DNA from: JBBCJT01 sp037190665
GTDB taxonomy: Bacteria; Pseudomonadota; Alphaproteobacteria; Acetobacterales; Acetobacteraceae
Assembly: GCA_037190665.1 (NCBI GenBank)
Contig: JBBCJT010000177.1
Span: 1 to 14,569 of the forward strand
Direction: 5' to 3'
DNA length: 14,569 nt
The notes under the pieces were generated by a model. It was not told the DNA's origin and searched no databases. It worked only from the letters and a program-made list of their open reading frames with translations. Below, one piece after another: positions 5,805-14,240 of the stretch (the stretch's first letter is position 1; each line of letters begins with the position of its first letter). The translations under genes were made by a program, and so were the position numbers.

Positions 5805-8014
5805 GCACCGCGCGCCGCCTGCTCTCCCGCCTGCGCGAGCTGATCGCGCATGGCGTGGCGGGGCCGGCGGTGCTGCCCGAACTCGTGGGCACCGTGGCGG
5901 CGGAACTCGTCGCCGAAGTCTGCTCCGTCTACATCCTGCGCCCGGGCGAGATCCTCGAACTCGTCGCCACGCACGGGCTCAACCCCGACGCGGTCGGCCG
6001 CACGCGGCTGCGCGTGGGCGAGGGCATCGTCGGCATGGTCGCCGCGCAGGGCCTCGCGCTGAACCTGCCCGACGCACAGAACCACCCCGCCTTCGCCTAC
6101 CGCCCCGAGACCGGGGAGGAGCCGTTCGCCTCCTTGCTCGGCGTGCCGATCCGCCGCGGCGGGGCGGCGGTCGGGGTGATTGCGGTGCAGAACCGCGCCC
6201 CGCGCCTCTACGACCCCGAGGAGGTCGAGGTGCTGGAGACAGTGGCGATGCTGCTCGCCTCCCTGCTGCCGCCGGGCGCGGTCGCGGACGGGCTCGACGC
6301 CGCGCTGTCGCGGCGGTTCGGCGGGCAGGTGCTGGTGCCCGGCCTCGTGATCGGCACGGTCGCGCTGCGCGGCCTGCTCTCGGGTTCCGTGCGGCTGCTC
6401 GCCGATGATCCCGCAACCGAGTTCGCGCGGCTCGACGTGGCGGTGGAGAGCATGCGCCGCTCGCTCGACGACCTGATCGAGCTGCGCGCCCCGCAGGCGG
6501 GCGAATCGCGCGAGGTGCTGGAAGCGCACCGGCTGATCGCGGGCGACCGCGGCTGGCTCTCCCGCGTGCGGGAGAGCGTGCGCGGCGGCTTCACCGCTGA
6601 GGCCGCGGTGGATCGGGTGCTGAGCGAGCTGCGCGGCCGCGCGCGCCACATCGCCGATCCGTACCTGCGCGAGCGTCTGGCCGATGTGGAGGACGTGGCC
6701 AACCGCCTGCTCGGCGCGCTGTGCGGCACGGAGGAGACCCCGCTGCCCGAGGACGCGGTGCTGGTGGCGCGCCGGCTAGGCCCGGCCGAACTGCTCGGCT
6801 TCCATGCCCGCGGCGTGTGCGGGCTGGTGCTGGAGGAAGGCTCCGCCGCGGGCCACGCGGCCATCATCGCGCGCACGCTCGGCATCCCGGTGATCGGCGG
6901 CGTGCGCGGCGTGGTGGGCGCGGCGCAGGCGGGCGACCCGATCGTGCTGGATGCGGACGAGGCGCGGGTGATCCTGCGGCCCGAGGGCGACGTGCGCGCC
7001 ATCTACCAGCGCGCGCTCGCGGCCCGCGGTGCGCAGCGCAGCGAGCTGGCCGGCCTGCTGGCCCGCCCGCCGATGACGGCGGACGGCACGCGGGTGCGGG
7101 TGATGCTCAACGCCGGCTTCGCCTCCGACCTCGACCAGCTCGACCCGATGGGCGCGGACGGGGTGGGGCTGTTCCGCACCGAGATCGCGGCCCTCGCCCG
7201 CGGCGCGCTGCCCGAGGCGGCGGAGCAGCGCGCGCTCTACAGCCGCGTGCTGGAGACGGCGCGCGGGCGGGAGGTGGTGTTCCGCACCTTCGATCTCGGC
7301 GGCGACAAGATGCTGCCCGGCTTCGACGCCGAGACCGATGGCGAGGAGAACCCGGCGATGGGCTGGCGCGCGCTGCGCATCGCGCTCGACCGGCCGGCGC
7401 TCCTGCGCAGCCAGCTCCGCGCGATGCTGCAGGCGGCGGCCGGGGCGAAGCTGTCGGTGATGTTCCCGATGGTCACCACCGTTGCCGAGTTCCGTGCGGC
7501 GAAGGAGCTGCTGAAGCGCGAGGCGGCGCGGCTGGGCATGCAGGATGCCGTCTCGGCCGGGGCGATGCTGGAGGTGCCGGCCCTGTGGCTGCAGCGCGAT
7601 GCGCTGTGCGCGGCGGCGGATTTCGTCTGCATCGGCTCGAACGATCTCGCGCAGTTCCTGTTCGCCGCCGATCGCGGCAGCCCGCGCGTGGGCGCCCGCT
7701 ACGACCTGCTGTCCTCACCGATGCTCGACCTGCTGGAAGGCATGATCCAGAGCGCGGCTGCCGCGGGCATTTCGCTGTCCGTCTGCGGCGAGCATGCCGG
7801 CCGGCCGATCGAGGCGATGGCGATGGTCGGCATCGGCATCCGCACGCTGTCGATGTCCGCACCCGCCGTGCCGCGCGTGCGGCAGATGCTGGCGGCACTC
7901 GATCTCGATGCGCTGCGCCCGGCGCTCGCCGGCTTCCGCGCGGCGGGGCGGGACGGGGCGAGCCTGCGCGATGCACTGGCCGCCTGGGCGCGCGATCGCG
8001 ACCTTCCGTTGTGA
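5801..8014 (+). CDS. ptsP: Phosphoenolpyruvate-protein phosphotransferase PtsP (EI-Ntr)
   Basis: A 737-residue first enzyme of the nitrogen phosphotransferase system; it moves phosphate from PEP to NPr (PtsO) and on to PtsN. Domain order: GAF sensor (about 5-150), N-terminal PEP-utilising region (about 165-290), swivelling phosphohistidine domain with GSAAGHAAIIAR (His352), then the C-terminal PEP-binding barrel with GADGVGLFRTE, FRTFDLGGDKML (about 495-505), NPAMGWRALR, GAMLEVPAL, GSNDLAQF and SVCGEHAG (Cys662). All expected catalytic residues are seen. The GAF domain separates it from sugar-PTS EI; in some Proteobacteria it senses glutamine or 2-oxoglutarate. The ATG overlaps the NMO stop. 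No ptsO or ptsN is present here, so the partners must lie elsewhere. Confidence 0.95.
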   Translation: MSTARRLLSRLRELIAHGVAGPAVLPELVGTVAAELVAEVCSVYILRPGEILELVATHGLNPDAVGRTRLRVGEGIVGMVAAQGLALNLPDAQNHPAFAYRPETGEEPFASLLGVPIRRGGAAVGVIAVQNRAPRLYDPEEVEVLETVAMLLASLLPPGAVADGLDAALSRRFGGQVLVPGLVIGTVALRGLLSGSVRLLADDPATEFARLDVAVESMRRSLDDLIELRAPQAGESREVLEAHRLIAGDRGWLSRVRESVRGGFTAEAAVDRVLSELRGRARHIADPYLRERLADVEDVANRLLGALCGTEETPLPEDAVLVARRLGPAELLGFHARGVCGLVLEEGSAAGHAAIIARTLGIPVIGGVRGVVGAAQAGDPIVLDADEARVILRPEGDVRAIYQRALAARGAQRSELAGLLARPPMTADGTRVRVMLNAGFASDLDQLDPMGADGVGLFRTEIAALARGALPEAAEQRALYSRVLETARGREVVFRTFDLGGDKMLPGFDAETDGEENPAMGWRALRIALDRPALLRSQLRAMLQAAAGAKLSVMFPMVTTVAEFRAAKELLKREAARLGMQDAVSAGAMLEVPALWLQRDALCAAADFVCIGSNDLAQFLFAADRGSPRVGARYDLLSSPMLDLLEGMIQSAAAAGISLSVCGEHAGRPIEAMAMVGIGIRTLSMSAPAVPRVRQMLAALDLDALRPALAGFRAAGRDGASLRDALAAWARDRDLPL

Positions 8015-8144
8015 TGCCGGCGCCGCGTTGAACCCTTCCGACCGCTGTAACGATGCGCCGAGTCAAGACGGTCCCGGCACCACTGCCGTGGCAATGCCGC
8101 ATCGCAGCACCGCATTGGTTTCGCAGGCGTGGTCCCGGAAGTCC

Positions 8145-8173
8145 TTGGCTTCGGAAACAGGCTTGGGTTAGAT
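8145..8173 (+). promoter_or_regulatory. Candidate sigma-70-type promoter for the rodZ-ispG-hisS unit
   Basis: TTGGCT (8145-8150) and TTAGAT (8168-8173) are separated by exactly 17 bases and lie 110 bases upstream of the RodZ-like gene, in the 269-bp gap after ptsP. The match to the housekeeping consensus is moderate. Nothing else recognisable was seen in 8015-8283. Confidence 0.4.
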
Positions 8174-8283
8174 GCGACACGGCGGCGCTGGCAGGGGGTG
8201 CGCAGCCGCTAACGCCAACGCTTTGCACGGAATGGTTCTGCGTGCTCCATGAAGGCAGGACCCGCCTCGCCAGCGGGGACGTA

Positions 8284-9327
8284 ATGATGTCGCAGAGCGA
8301 AGCGCCCAGGACGGGCGCCGACCTGAAAGCCGCGCGCGAAAGCCTCGGCTGGGATCTCAATGAGGTCGCCAGCGGCCTGCGCATACGCCGCCCGTTCCTC
8401 GAGGCGCTGGAGGAGGGGCGGACCTCCGACCTGCCCGGCCCCGCCTATGCCATCGGCTTCGTGAAGGCGTACGCGAACGCGCTCGGACTCGATGCCGACG
8501 AGATGGCGCGGCGCTTCCGTGCCGAGGCCGGCGAGGTCATCGACCGCAAGACGCATCTGGTCTTCCCCGAGCCGGTGCCGGAACGCGGCGTGCCCGCGGG
8601 CGCGGTGGTGCTGATCGCGCTCGTGCTCGGCATCGGCGGCTATATCGGCTGGCACCGCTATTCGGCCAGCACCGACACCGTGGCCGAGGCCGTGCCGCCG
8701 GTGCCCGCGCGACTCGACACCGCCGCCACGCGACCGCGCGCGCCCGAAGCATCCGCGCCGGTCGCCGGCGTCCCCGCGACGCCCGCGCCGGACGCCCACA
8801 CGACGCCCGCCACGCCGGGTGCCCCCTCCGCCACGGTCGCGGTCACGCCCGTGCCGGGCGCGCCGCCGGCAGCGGGCACGCCCACCGCGCCGCAGGTCGA
8901 ACCCGTCCCGCCGATCATCGCCGCCACGCCCTTCGCGCCACCGCCGGTGGTGGTCATCCCGACGCCCGCGATCCCGCCATCCTCCGCCGCCGCGGCCGTG
9001 CCGCCGCCGGCCGCGGCGGCCGAGCGCGTGGTGATCCGTGCGCGGAGCGACGCCTGGATCAACGTGCGCGACCGCGCCGGGCAGGTGCTGCTCAACCGCG
9101 TGCTGCGGGCGGGCGAGAGCTGGACCGCGCCGGTGGCCGACCTCGCCAGCCTGTCCATGACCACCGGCAATGCCGGCGGCACGGAGATCGTGCTGGACGG
9201 CACGCCTACCGCGGCCCTTGGCGGCAACGGCGTGGTGCGCCGGGACATCCCGCTCGACCCCGACCGGCTGCGCGACATGCCCGCCCCGCCGGCCCCGCGC
9301 CCGGCTGCCCCGTCCCAGCCGCAGTAG
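8284..9327 (+). CDS. RodZ-like membrane protein (HTH, TM, Pro/Ala linker, DUF4115)
   Basis: A protein of about 347 residues. Residues about 12-85 form the Cro/XRE-like HTH of RodZ (ADLKAARESLGWDLNEVASG, then FLEALEEG), followed by one membrane span (about 105-123, PAGAVVLIALVLGIGGYIGW). A periplasmic Pro/Ala/Thr-rich low-complexity linker of about 120 residues (about 124-246) leads to a C-terminal beta domain of the DUF4115 type (about 247-325; RARSDAWINVRDRAGQVLLN). RodZ links MreB to the elongation machinery and sets rod shape. The tandem ATGs at 8284 and 8287 are both possible; GGGGA (8275-8279) gives the better spacing (7) to the second. The open frame back to 8053 has no protein character. 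It precedes ispG by 36 bases. Confidence 0.87.
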   Translation: MMSQSEAPRTGADLKAARESLGWDLNEVASGLRIRRPFLEALEEGRTSDLPGPAYAIGFVKAYANALGLDADEMARRFRAEAGEVIDRKTHLVFPEPVPERGVPAGAVVLIALVLGIGGYIGWHRYSASTDTVAEAVPPVPARLDTAATRPRAPEASAPVAGVPATPAPDAHTTPATPGAPSATVAVTPVPGAPPAAGTPTAPQVEPVPPIIAATPFAPPPVVVIPTPAIPPSSAAAAVPPPAAAAERVVIRARSDAWINVRDRAGQVLLNRVLRAGESWTAPVADLASLSMTTGNAGGTEIVLDGTPTAALGGNGVVRRDIPLDPDRLRDMPAPPAPRPAAPSQPQ

Positions 9328-9363
9328 CGAAAACCGGCTGTCTGGCCCATACAGTCTGGCGCC

Positions 9364-10494
9364 ATGTCGAGCCTCCGACCCTACCAGCACATCGCCCGTC
9401 GCCGCGCCCGCCGCATCATGGTGGGCAGCGTGCCGGTCGGCGGGGACGCGCCGATCTCCGTCCAGACCATGACCAACCCGCCGACCACGGACGTGGCGGC
9501 GACGGTCGCCCAGATCCGCCGCGCGGCGGAGGCCGGCGCGGATATCGTCCGCGTCTCGGTGCCCGACCAGGAAAGCACCGCGGCGCTGAAGGATATCGTC
9601 CGCCAGGTGGACGTGCCGATCGTGGCCGACATCCACTTCCACTACCGCCGCGCCATCGAGGCGGCCGAGGCGGGCGCCGCCTGCCTGCGCTTCAACCCCG
9701 GCAACATCGGTTCCGCCGAGCGGGTGAAGGAGGTGGTGAAGGCGGCGCGCGACCATGGCTGTTCGATCCGCATCGGCGTGAACGCGGGCAGCCTGGAGAA
9801 GCACCTGCTGGAGAAGTACGGCGAGCCGAACCCGGACGCGTTGGTGGAAAGCGCGCTGTGGCACGCCGACCACCTGCTGCAGAACGACTTCCACGAGTTC
9901 AAGATCAGCGTGAAGGCGTCCGACGTGTTCCTCGCGGTGGCCGCCTATCAGGGCCTCGCCGAGGCGACGGACGCGCCGCTGCATGTCGGCATCACCGAGG
10001 CAGGCGGGCGGCGCACCGGCACGGTGAAGTCGGCGATGGGCCTCGGCTCGCTGCTCTGGGCCGGCATCGGCGACACGCTGCGCGTCTCGCTCTCCGACGA
10101 GCCGGAGGAGGAGGTCCGCGTCGGCTGGGAGCTGCTCAAGGGGCTGAACCTGCGCGTGCGCGGGGTGAAGATCATCTCCTGCCCGTCCTGCGCGCGGCAG
10201 GGGTTCGACGTGATCCGCACCGTGCAGGCGCTGGAGGACCGGCTCGCCCATATCGAGGAGCCGATCACGCTGTCGATCATCGGCTGCGTGGTGAACGGCC
10301 CGGGCGAGGCGCTGATGACCGACCTCGGCGTGACCGGCGGCGGCGCGGGCCGCCACATGGTCTACAGCGCCGGGCGCAAGACCAACCAGACCATCGACAG
10401 CGCGGCGATGATCGACCACATCGTCGCGATGGTCGAGGCGCGCGCGGCCCTGCTGCGCGCGGAGAAGGACAAGCCGGCCGTCGCGGCCGAATAG
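9364..10494 (+). CDS. ispG: 4-hydroxy-3-methylbut-2-en-1-yl diphosphate synthase (flavodoxin)
   Basis: A 376-residue GcpE/IspG, the penultimate enzyme of the MEP isoprenoid pathway; it converts methylerythritol cyclodiphosphate to HMBPP using a [4Fe-4S] cluster. The N-terminal TIM barrel shows VQTMTNPPTTD and VADIHFHYRRA. The C-terminal cluster domain shows SCPSCARQG (C273, C276) and IIGCVVNGPGE (C308, E315), the three Cys ligands and the Glu that completes cluster binding. It is the short two-domain form without the extra insert seen in plants. The ATG at 9364 has only a weak ribosome-binding site. It sits between the rodZ-like gene and hisS, a neighbourhood known from many Proteobacteria. 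Confidence 0.96.
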   Translation: MSSLRPYQHIARRRARRIMVGSVPVGGDAPISVQTMTNPPTTDVAATVAQIRRAAEAGADIVRVSVPDQESTAALKDIVRQVDVPIVADIHFHYRRAIEAAEAGAACLRFNPGNIGSAERVKEVVKAARDHGCSIRIGVNAGSLEKHLLEKYGEPNPDALVESALWHADHLLQNDFHEFKISVKASDVFLAVAAYQGLAEATDAPLHVGITEAGGRRTGTVKSAMGLGSLLWAGIGDTLRVSLSDEPEEEVRVGWELLKGLNLRVRGVKIISCPSCARQGFDVIRTVQALEDRLAHIEEPITLSIIGCVVNGPGEALMTDLGVTGGGAGRHMVYSAGRKTNQTIDSAAMIDHIVAMVEARAALLRAEKDKPAVAAE

Positions 10495-10504
10495 GGTTAC
10501 GACA

Positions 10505-11740
10505 TTGGACAGATTGCAGCCGGTCCGCGGCACGCGGGACCTGATCGGCGACGACATGCGCCGCCACCGCCACGTGGTGGACACCGCGCGCCGCGTGGCC
10601 GCGCTGTGGGGCTTCGAGGAGTGGACGACGCCCGTTATCGAGGACACGCGCGTCTTCGCCCGCACGCTCGGCGACACGTCCGACGTGGTGATGAAGGAGA
10701 TGTATTCCTTCACCGACCGCGGCGGCGAATCGATCACGCTGCGGCCCGAATACACGGCCGGCCTGTGCCGCGCGCTGGTCACCAACGGGCTGACTCAGTC
10801 GCTGCCGCAGAAGGTGTTCGCGACCGGGCCGATGTTCCGTTACGAGCGGCCGCAGAAGGGCCGTTACCGGCAGTTCCACCAGCTCGACGCCGAGGTGATG
10901 GGTTCGGCCGAACCGCTCGCGGATGCCGAGGTGATCGCGCTGGGCTACGAGATCTGCCGCGCGCTCGGCATCGCCGACGGCGCGGTGATGGAGATCAACA
11001 CGCTGGGCGATGCGGAAAGCCGTGCCGCCTATCGCGACGCGCTGGTCGCGCATTTCACGCAGCACGCGGCGCATCTGAGCGAGGACAGCCGCGCGCGGCT
11101 GACGCGCAACCCGCTGCGCATCCTCGACAGCAAGGACGATGGCGACCGCCGCATCGTCGCCGACGCCCCGACCATCAAGCCGTACCTGACCGACGGCGCG
11201 GCCGCGTTCTACGCCGCGTTGCAGGAGGCGCTGACGCGCTTCGGCGTGCCGTATCGCGAGAACCCCCGCATCGTGCGCGGGCTCGACTACTACAGCCACA
11301 CGGCTTTCGAATTCGTCACCACGAAGCTCGGCGCGCAGGGCACGCTGTTCGGCGGCGGCCGCTACGAGGGCATGGTGGAGGAGATGGGCGGCCCGCACGT
11401 GCCCTGCGTCGGCTGGGGCGCGGGCGTGGAGCGGTTCGAGATGATGCTGGCCGAGACGCCGCCCGCGCCCGCGATGGTGGCGGTGGTGCCGGCGGGCGAG
11501 GAGGCGGAGGGGCCGGCGCTGTCCGTGCTGCTCGACCTGCGCCGGGCCGGCATCCATGCCGAGATGGCCTATCGCGGCAACCTCAAGCGGCGGATGGAGC
11601 GGGCGAACAAGGCCGGCGCGCGGGCGACGGTGATCATCGGACGCGACGAACTCGCGCGCGGCACCGCGCAGCTCAAGGACCTCGCGAGCGGCGAGCAGGT
11701 CGAGGTTCCGCTGGCCGAGCTTGCCGCGAAGCTGGGATGA
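10505..11740 (+). CDS. hisS: Histidyl-tRNA synthetase
   Basis: A 411-residue class II synthetase that charges tRNA-His. RGTRD (8-12), motif 2 FRYERPQKGRYRQFHQL (from about 111), the histidine-binding RGLDYYSHTAFEF (258-270) and FGGGRYEGM are all present, followed by a C-terminal anticodon-binding domain (about 320-411). The start is TTG at 10505, 10 bases after the ispG stop: RGTRD lies too close to the start for any downstream ATG, and the only other option is a second TTG at 10514. An AGGG just ahead gives weak Shine-Dalgarno support. Motif 2 is of the canonical bacterial kind, not the divergent form reported for several other alphaproteobacterial orders. Confidence 0.95.
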   Translation: MDRLQPVRGTRDLIGDDMRRHRHVVDTARRVAALWGFEEWTTPVIEDTRVFARTLGDTSDVVMKEMYSFTDRGGESITLRPEYTAGLCRALVTNGLTQSLPQKVFATGPMFRYERPQKGRYRQFHQLDAEVMGSAEPLADAEVIALGYEICRALGIADGAVMEINTLGDAESRAAYRDALVAHFTQHAAHLSEDSRARLTRNPLRILDSKDDGDRRIVADAPTIKPYLTDGAAAFYAALQEALTRFGVPYRENPRIVRGLDYYSHTAFEFVTTKLGAQGTLFGGGRYEGMVEEMGGPHVPCVGWGAGVERFEMMLAETPPAPAMVAVVPAGEEAEGPALSVLLDLRRAGIHAEMAYRGNLKRRMERANKAGARATVIIGRDELARGTAQLKDLASGEQVEVPLAELAAKLG

Positions 11741-11767
11741 GGCGGCAGGGACCCGTACTGCGGCCGA

Positions 11768-11832
11768 GCGGGAGAGAGCGTTTGGCGTGCGATCCCGGTC
11801 GCGTTTTCTCTCCCGCCCGGCGGGGGAGGAAG
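11768..11832. repeat. REP-like palindrome, copy 1
   Basis: gcgggagag (11768-11776) is repeated in inverse orientation as ctctcccgc (11808-11816), which then forms its own compact hairpin with the following gcgggggag. The core ctctcccgcccggcggg (11808-11824) recurs exactly at 11860-11876, an offset of 52 bases. The flanking tttggcgtgc (11781-11790 and 11833-11842) also repeats at a 52-base offset. The block thus looks like an imperfect 52-bp tandem duplication (11781-11832 and 11833-11884). Confidence 0.6.
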
Positions 11833-11854
11833 TTTGGCGTGCCCTCTCGGCGCC

Positions 11855-11897
11855 GTCCCCTCTCCCGCCCGGCGGGAGAGGGACAGGGTGAGGGGGG
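11855..11897 (+). repeat. REP-like palindrome, copy 2, forward
   Basis: A hairpin with arms ccctctccc (11858-11866) and gggagaggg (11874-11882) followed by the conserved tail acagggtgaggg. A 25-base stretch beginning gcgggagagg (11872-11896) is identical to 13161-13185 between prfA and prmC. This is the best-defined unit of the family. In other bacteria such elements can stabilise mRNA ends, bind gyrase or terminate transcription; here no function is shown. Confidence 0.75.
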
Positions 11898-11932
11898 CAG
11901 GCTTCTGGCGCGAGGCTTTCCTTGCGGAACGA

Positions 11933-11968
11933 CCCTCACCCCGGCCCTCTCCCGCAGGCGGGAGAGGG
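11933..11968 (-). repeat. REP-like palindrome, copy 3, inverted
   Basis: The same family in opposite orientation: ccctcaccc (11933-11941) is the reverse complement of gggtgaggg in copy 2, and the hairpin has perfect 11-bp arms (11945-11955 and 11958-11968). Copies 2 and 3 face each other across about 35 bases, like a bacterial interspersed mosaic element. The RF1 ribosome-binding site begins 23 bases later. Confidence 0.75.
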
Positions 11969-12008
11969 AGTCAGGCGTGCGCTTTCCGCGAGGGGAGGGC
12001 CTGCGCGC

Positions 12009-13064
12009 ATGAAGCTCGCCGACAAGCTCGACCGCATCGTCCGCCGCGCGGATGAACTGAAGGCGCTGCTGTCGGGTGCGATCGCGGGCGAGGCCTTCGC
12101 GAAGGCGTCCCGCGAACTGGCGGAGATCGAGCCGGTGGTCGCGAAGGTCGGCGAACTGCGCGACGCCGAACGCGCCTTCGCCGATGCGGAAGCGCTGCTC
12201 GCCGACCCGGAGATGCGCGAGCTGGCCGAGGCGGAGCATCTCGCGCTGAAGGAGCGTCTGCCCGCGCTCACCCGCGAGGTGCAGCTCATGCTGCTGCCGC
12301 GCGACGAGGCCGATGCGCGCAGCGCCATCCTCGAAATCCGCCCCGCCGCCGGTGGCGACGAGGCCGGGCTGTTCGCCGCCGAACTGTTCCGCATGTACCA
12401 GCGCTACGCCGAAGCGCGCGGCTGGCGATTCGAGGTGATGGACTACGCCGACACCGGTCTCGGCAGCCTCAAGGAAGGCGTGGCCGAGATCACCGGCCGC
12501 AACGTCTTCGCGCGGCTGAAATTCGAATCCGGCGTCCATCGCGTGCAGCGCGTGCCGGCGACCGAGAGCCAGGGTCGCATCCACACCTCCACCGTCACCG
12601 TCGCGGTACTGCCGGAGGCGGAGGAGGCGGACGTGGCGATCGAGGACAAGGACCTGCGCATCGACACCTACCGCGCGTCCGGCGCCGGCGGGCAGCACGT
12701 CAACAAGACCGATTCCGCGGTGCGCATCACGCACCTTCCGTCCGGCATCGTGGTGGCGATGCAGGAGGAGAAGAGCCAGCACAAGAACCGCGCCAAGGCG
12801 ATGAAGGTGCTGCGCTCGCGCCTGTACGATGCCGAGCGCGCGCGGCTCGCCGCCACCCGCGCGGCCGACCGCAAGGGGCAGGTGGGCACGGGCGATAGGT
12901 CGGAGCGCATCCGCACCTACAACTTCCCGCAGGGGCGGGTGACGGACCACCGCATCAACCTGACGCTCTACAAGATCGACCGCGTGATGGCGGGCGAACT
13001 GGACGAGCTGATCGACGCGCTGGTGGCCGAGGACGAGGCGGCGCGGCTCGCTGCGGATTCGTGA
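12009..13064 (+). CDS. prfA: Peptide chain release factor 1
   Basis: A 351-residue class I release factor that reads UAA and UAG and triggers peptide release in the ribosome. A helical N-terminal domain (about 1-100) is followed by the codon-recognition domain with VPATESQGRIHT; the PAT tripeptide (183-185) identifies RF1 rather than RF2. The peptidyl-transferase loop SGAGGQHVNKTDSAVR carries GGQ (227-229), whose Gln is the PrmC methylation site. The ATG at 12009 is preceded by GGGAGG (11993-11998) at good spacing. The frame is open further upstream but runs into the palindromic repeats. It lies just upstream of prmC, its modifying enzyme. Confidence 0.97.
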   Translation: MKLADKLDRIVRRADELKALLSGAIAGEAFAKASRELAEIEPVVAKVGELRDAERAFADAEALLADPEMRELAEAEHLALKERLPALTREVQLMLLPRDEADARSAILEIRPAAGGDEAGLFAAELFRMYQRYAEARGWRFEVMDYADTGLGSLKEGVAEITGRNVFARLKFESGVHRVQRVPATESQGRIHTSTVTVAVLPEAEEADVAIEDKDLRIDTYRASGAGGQHVNKTDSAVRITHLPSGIVVAMQEEKSQHKNRAKAMKVLRSRLYDAERARLAATRAADRKGQVGTGDRSERIRTYNFPQGRVTDHRINLTLYKIDRVMAGELDELIDALVAEDEAARLAADS

Positions 13065-13145
13065 GGCTGCGGTTGCCCTCCGGCGGGGGGATGTGTTCCC
13101 GGGTGCCAGCCCGCGTTCGAAAACTTTGCGAAGCGGTCGTGATTT

Positions 13146-13185
13146 CCCCCCCTCCTGCATGCGGGAGAGGGACAGGGTGAGGGGG
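13146..13185 (+). repeat. REP-like palindrome, copy 4
   Basis: Located in the 258-bp gap between prfA and prmC. The right half (gcgggagagg..., 13161-13185) is identical over 25 bases to 11872-11896; the left arm is degenerate (ctcctgc in place of ctcccgc). Its last G begins a GTG codon that could be mistaken for a prmC start. The rest of 13065-13322 shows nothing recognisable. Confidence 0.7.
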
Positions 13186-13322
13186 TGTCACAAGGCGCGG
13201 CCATCAACCCGGCCTTCCTGTTCCATATCGGCAACTACGCGCACCGCAACCTACACGCGCGACGCAACGGCCTGCCGCGCCGCGCGAACCGCCGTCGCGG
13301 CCTCGGCGCAAGCGAGCGGCCC

Positions 13323-14153
13323 GTGCCTCTGATCGCCGAAGCCGCCACCCGTCTCGCCGCCGCCGGGATCGAGGACCCGCGTCGGGAAGCGCGGCTGCTG
13401 CTGGCGCTGGCGCTGGAGACCGACCTCGCCGGCGTGCTGCGTGCCGGCCCGCTCACGCCCGCGCAGCAGGCCCGTTTCGACGCGCTGGTCGCACGCCGCG
13501 CCGCGCGCGAGCCCTATGCCCGCATCGCCGGACATCGCGAGTTCTGGGGCATGGATTTCGCGCTCTCGCCCGCGACGCTGGTGCCGCGCCCCGAAACCGA
13601 AACGCTGATCGAGGCGGCGCTCGCCGCCATGCCGGACCGCGCCTCGGTGCGCCGCGTGGTCGACCTGGGTACCGGCACCGGCTGCCTGCTCGCGGCCGCG
13701 CTGGCCGAATACCCCATCGCGATCGGCATCGGCGTCGATGCCTCGGCCGAAGCCGCCGCCATTGCACGACGCAACCTCGCCCGCTTCGGCGGGCGCGCGG
13801 CGGTGATCGTGGGCGACTGGGCCGGCGCGCTCGGCGGCGGCTTCGATCTCGTCCTGTCCAACCCGCCCTACATCCCGGCCGCCGACATCGCCGCGCTGGC
13901 GCCCGAGGTCGCGCGGCACGATCCGCTCGCGGCGCTGGCCGGCGGGGCGGACGGGCTCGACGCCTATCGCGCCATCATCGCCGAGTTGCCGCGGCTGCTC
14001 GCGCCGGAGGGGCTGGCGGTGCTGGAACTCGGCATTGGTCAGGCGGAGGCGGTCAGGGCGCTTGCCGGCGCGGCGGGCCTCACTGTCGCCGACATCCGCC
14101 CGGACCTCGCGGGTATCCCGCGGGCTGCGGTGTTGCGGCGAGGGCTGGCGTGA
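13323..14153 (+). CDS. prmC: Release factor glutamine methyltransferase
   Basis: A 276-residue SAM-dependent N5-glutamine methyltransferase that modifies the GGQ glutamine of RF1 and RF2. After the N-terminal helical domain (LIAEAATRLAAAGIEDPR...) come FWGMDF, the VPRPETETLIE segment, SAM-binding VVDLGTGTGCLL (D114-G120) and the hallmark NPPY (180-183). The GTG at 13323 is chosen because PrmC similarity begins there and the length then matches the family. An upstream GTG at 13185 lies inside the REP-like element and would add 46 unconserved, basic residues. The ribosome-binding site is poor. The gene follows prfA on the same strand but is separated from it by the repeat. Confidence 0.93.
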   Translation: MPLIAEAATRLAAAGIEDPRREARLLLALALETDLAGVLRAGPLTPAQQARFDALVARRAAREPYARIAGHREFWGMDFALSPATLVPRPETETLIEAALAAMPDRASVRRVVDLGTGTGCLLAAALAEYPIAIGIGVDASAEAAAIARRNLARFGGRAAVIVGDWAGALGGGFDLVLSNPPYIPAADIAALAPEVARHDPLAALAGGADGLDAYRAIIAELPRLLAPEGLAVLELGIGQAEAVRALAGAAGLTVADIRPDLAGIPRAAVLRRGLA

Positions 14154-14240
14154 GGGCGCGCAGCCTCACAGATCAACGCATGTCGCCGCTCGCAGGATAG
14201 CGAAGCCTCGCCGGTGACCCGTTCATCGGCGTGTGTGGGG

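Noticed and set aside
8209..10785. An open frame of 858 codons on the minus strand, opposite the rodZ-like gene and ispG.
   Set aside because: It lies antisense to two clearly conserved genes and its translation is Arg/His/Gly/Ala-rich without any domain. Long antisense frames are expected at this GC content.
13185..13322. Longer prmC starting at the GTG in the REP-like element.
   Set aside because: The extra 46 residues are basic and unconserved, and the start codon is part of a repeat; GTG at 13323 gives the normal PrmC length.
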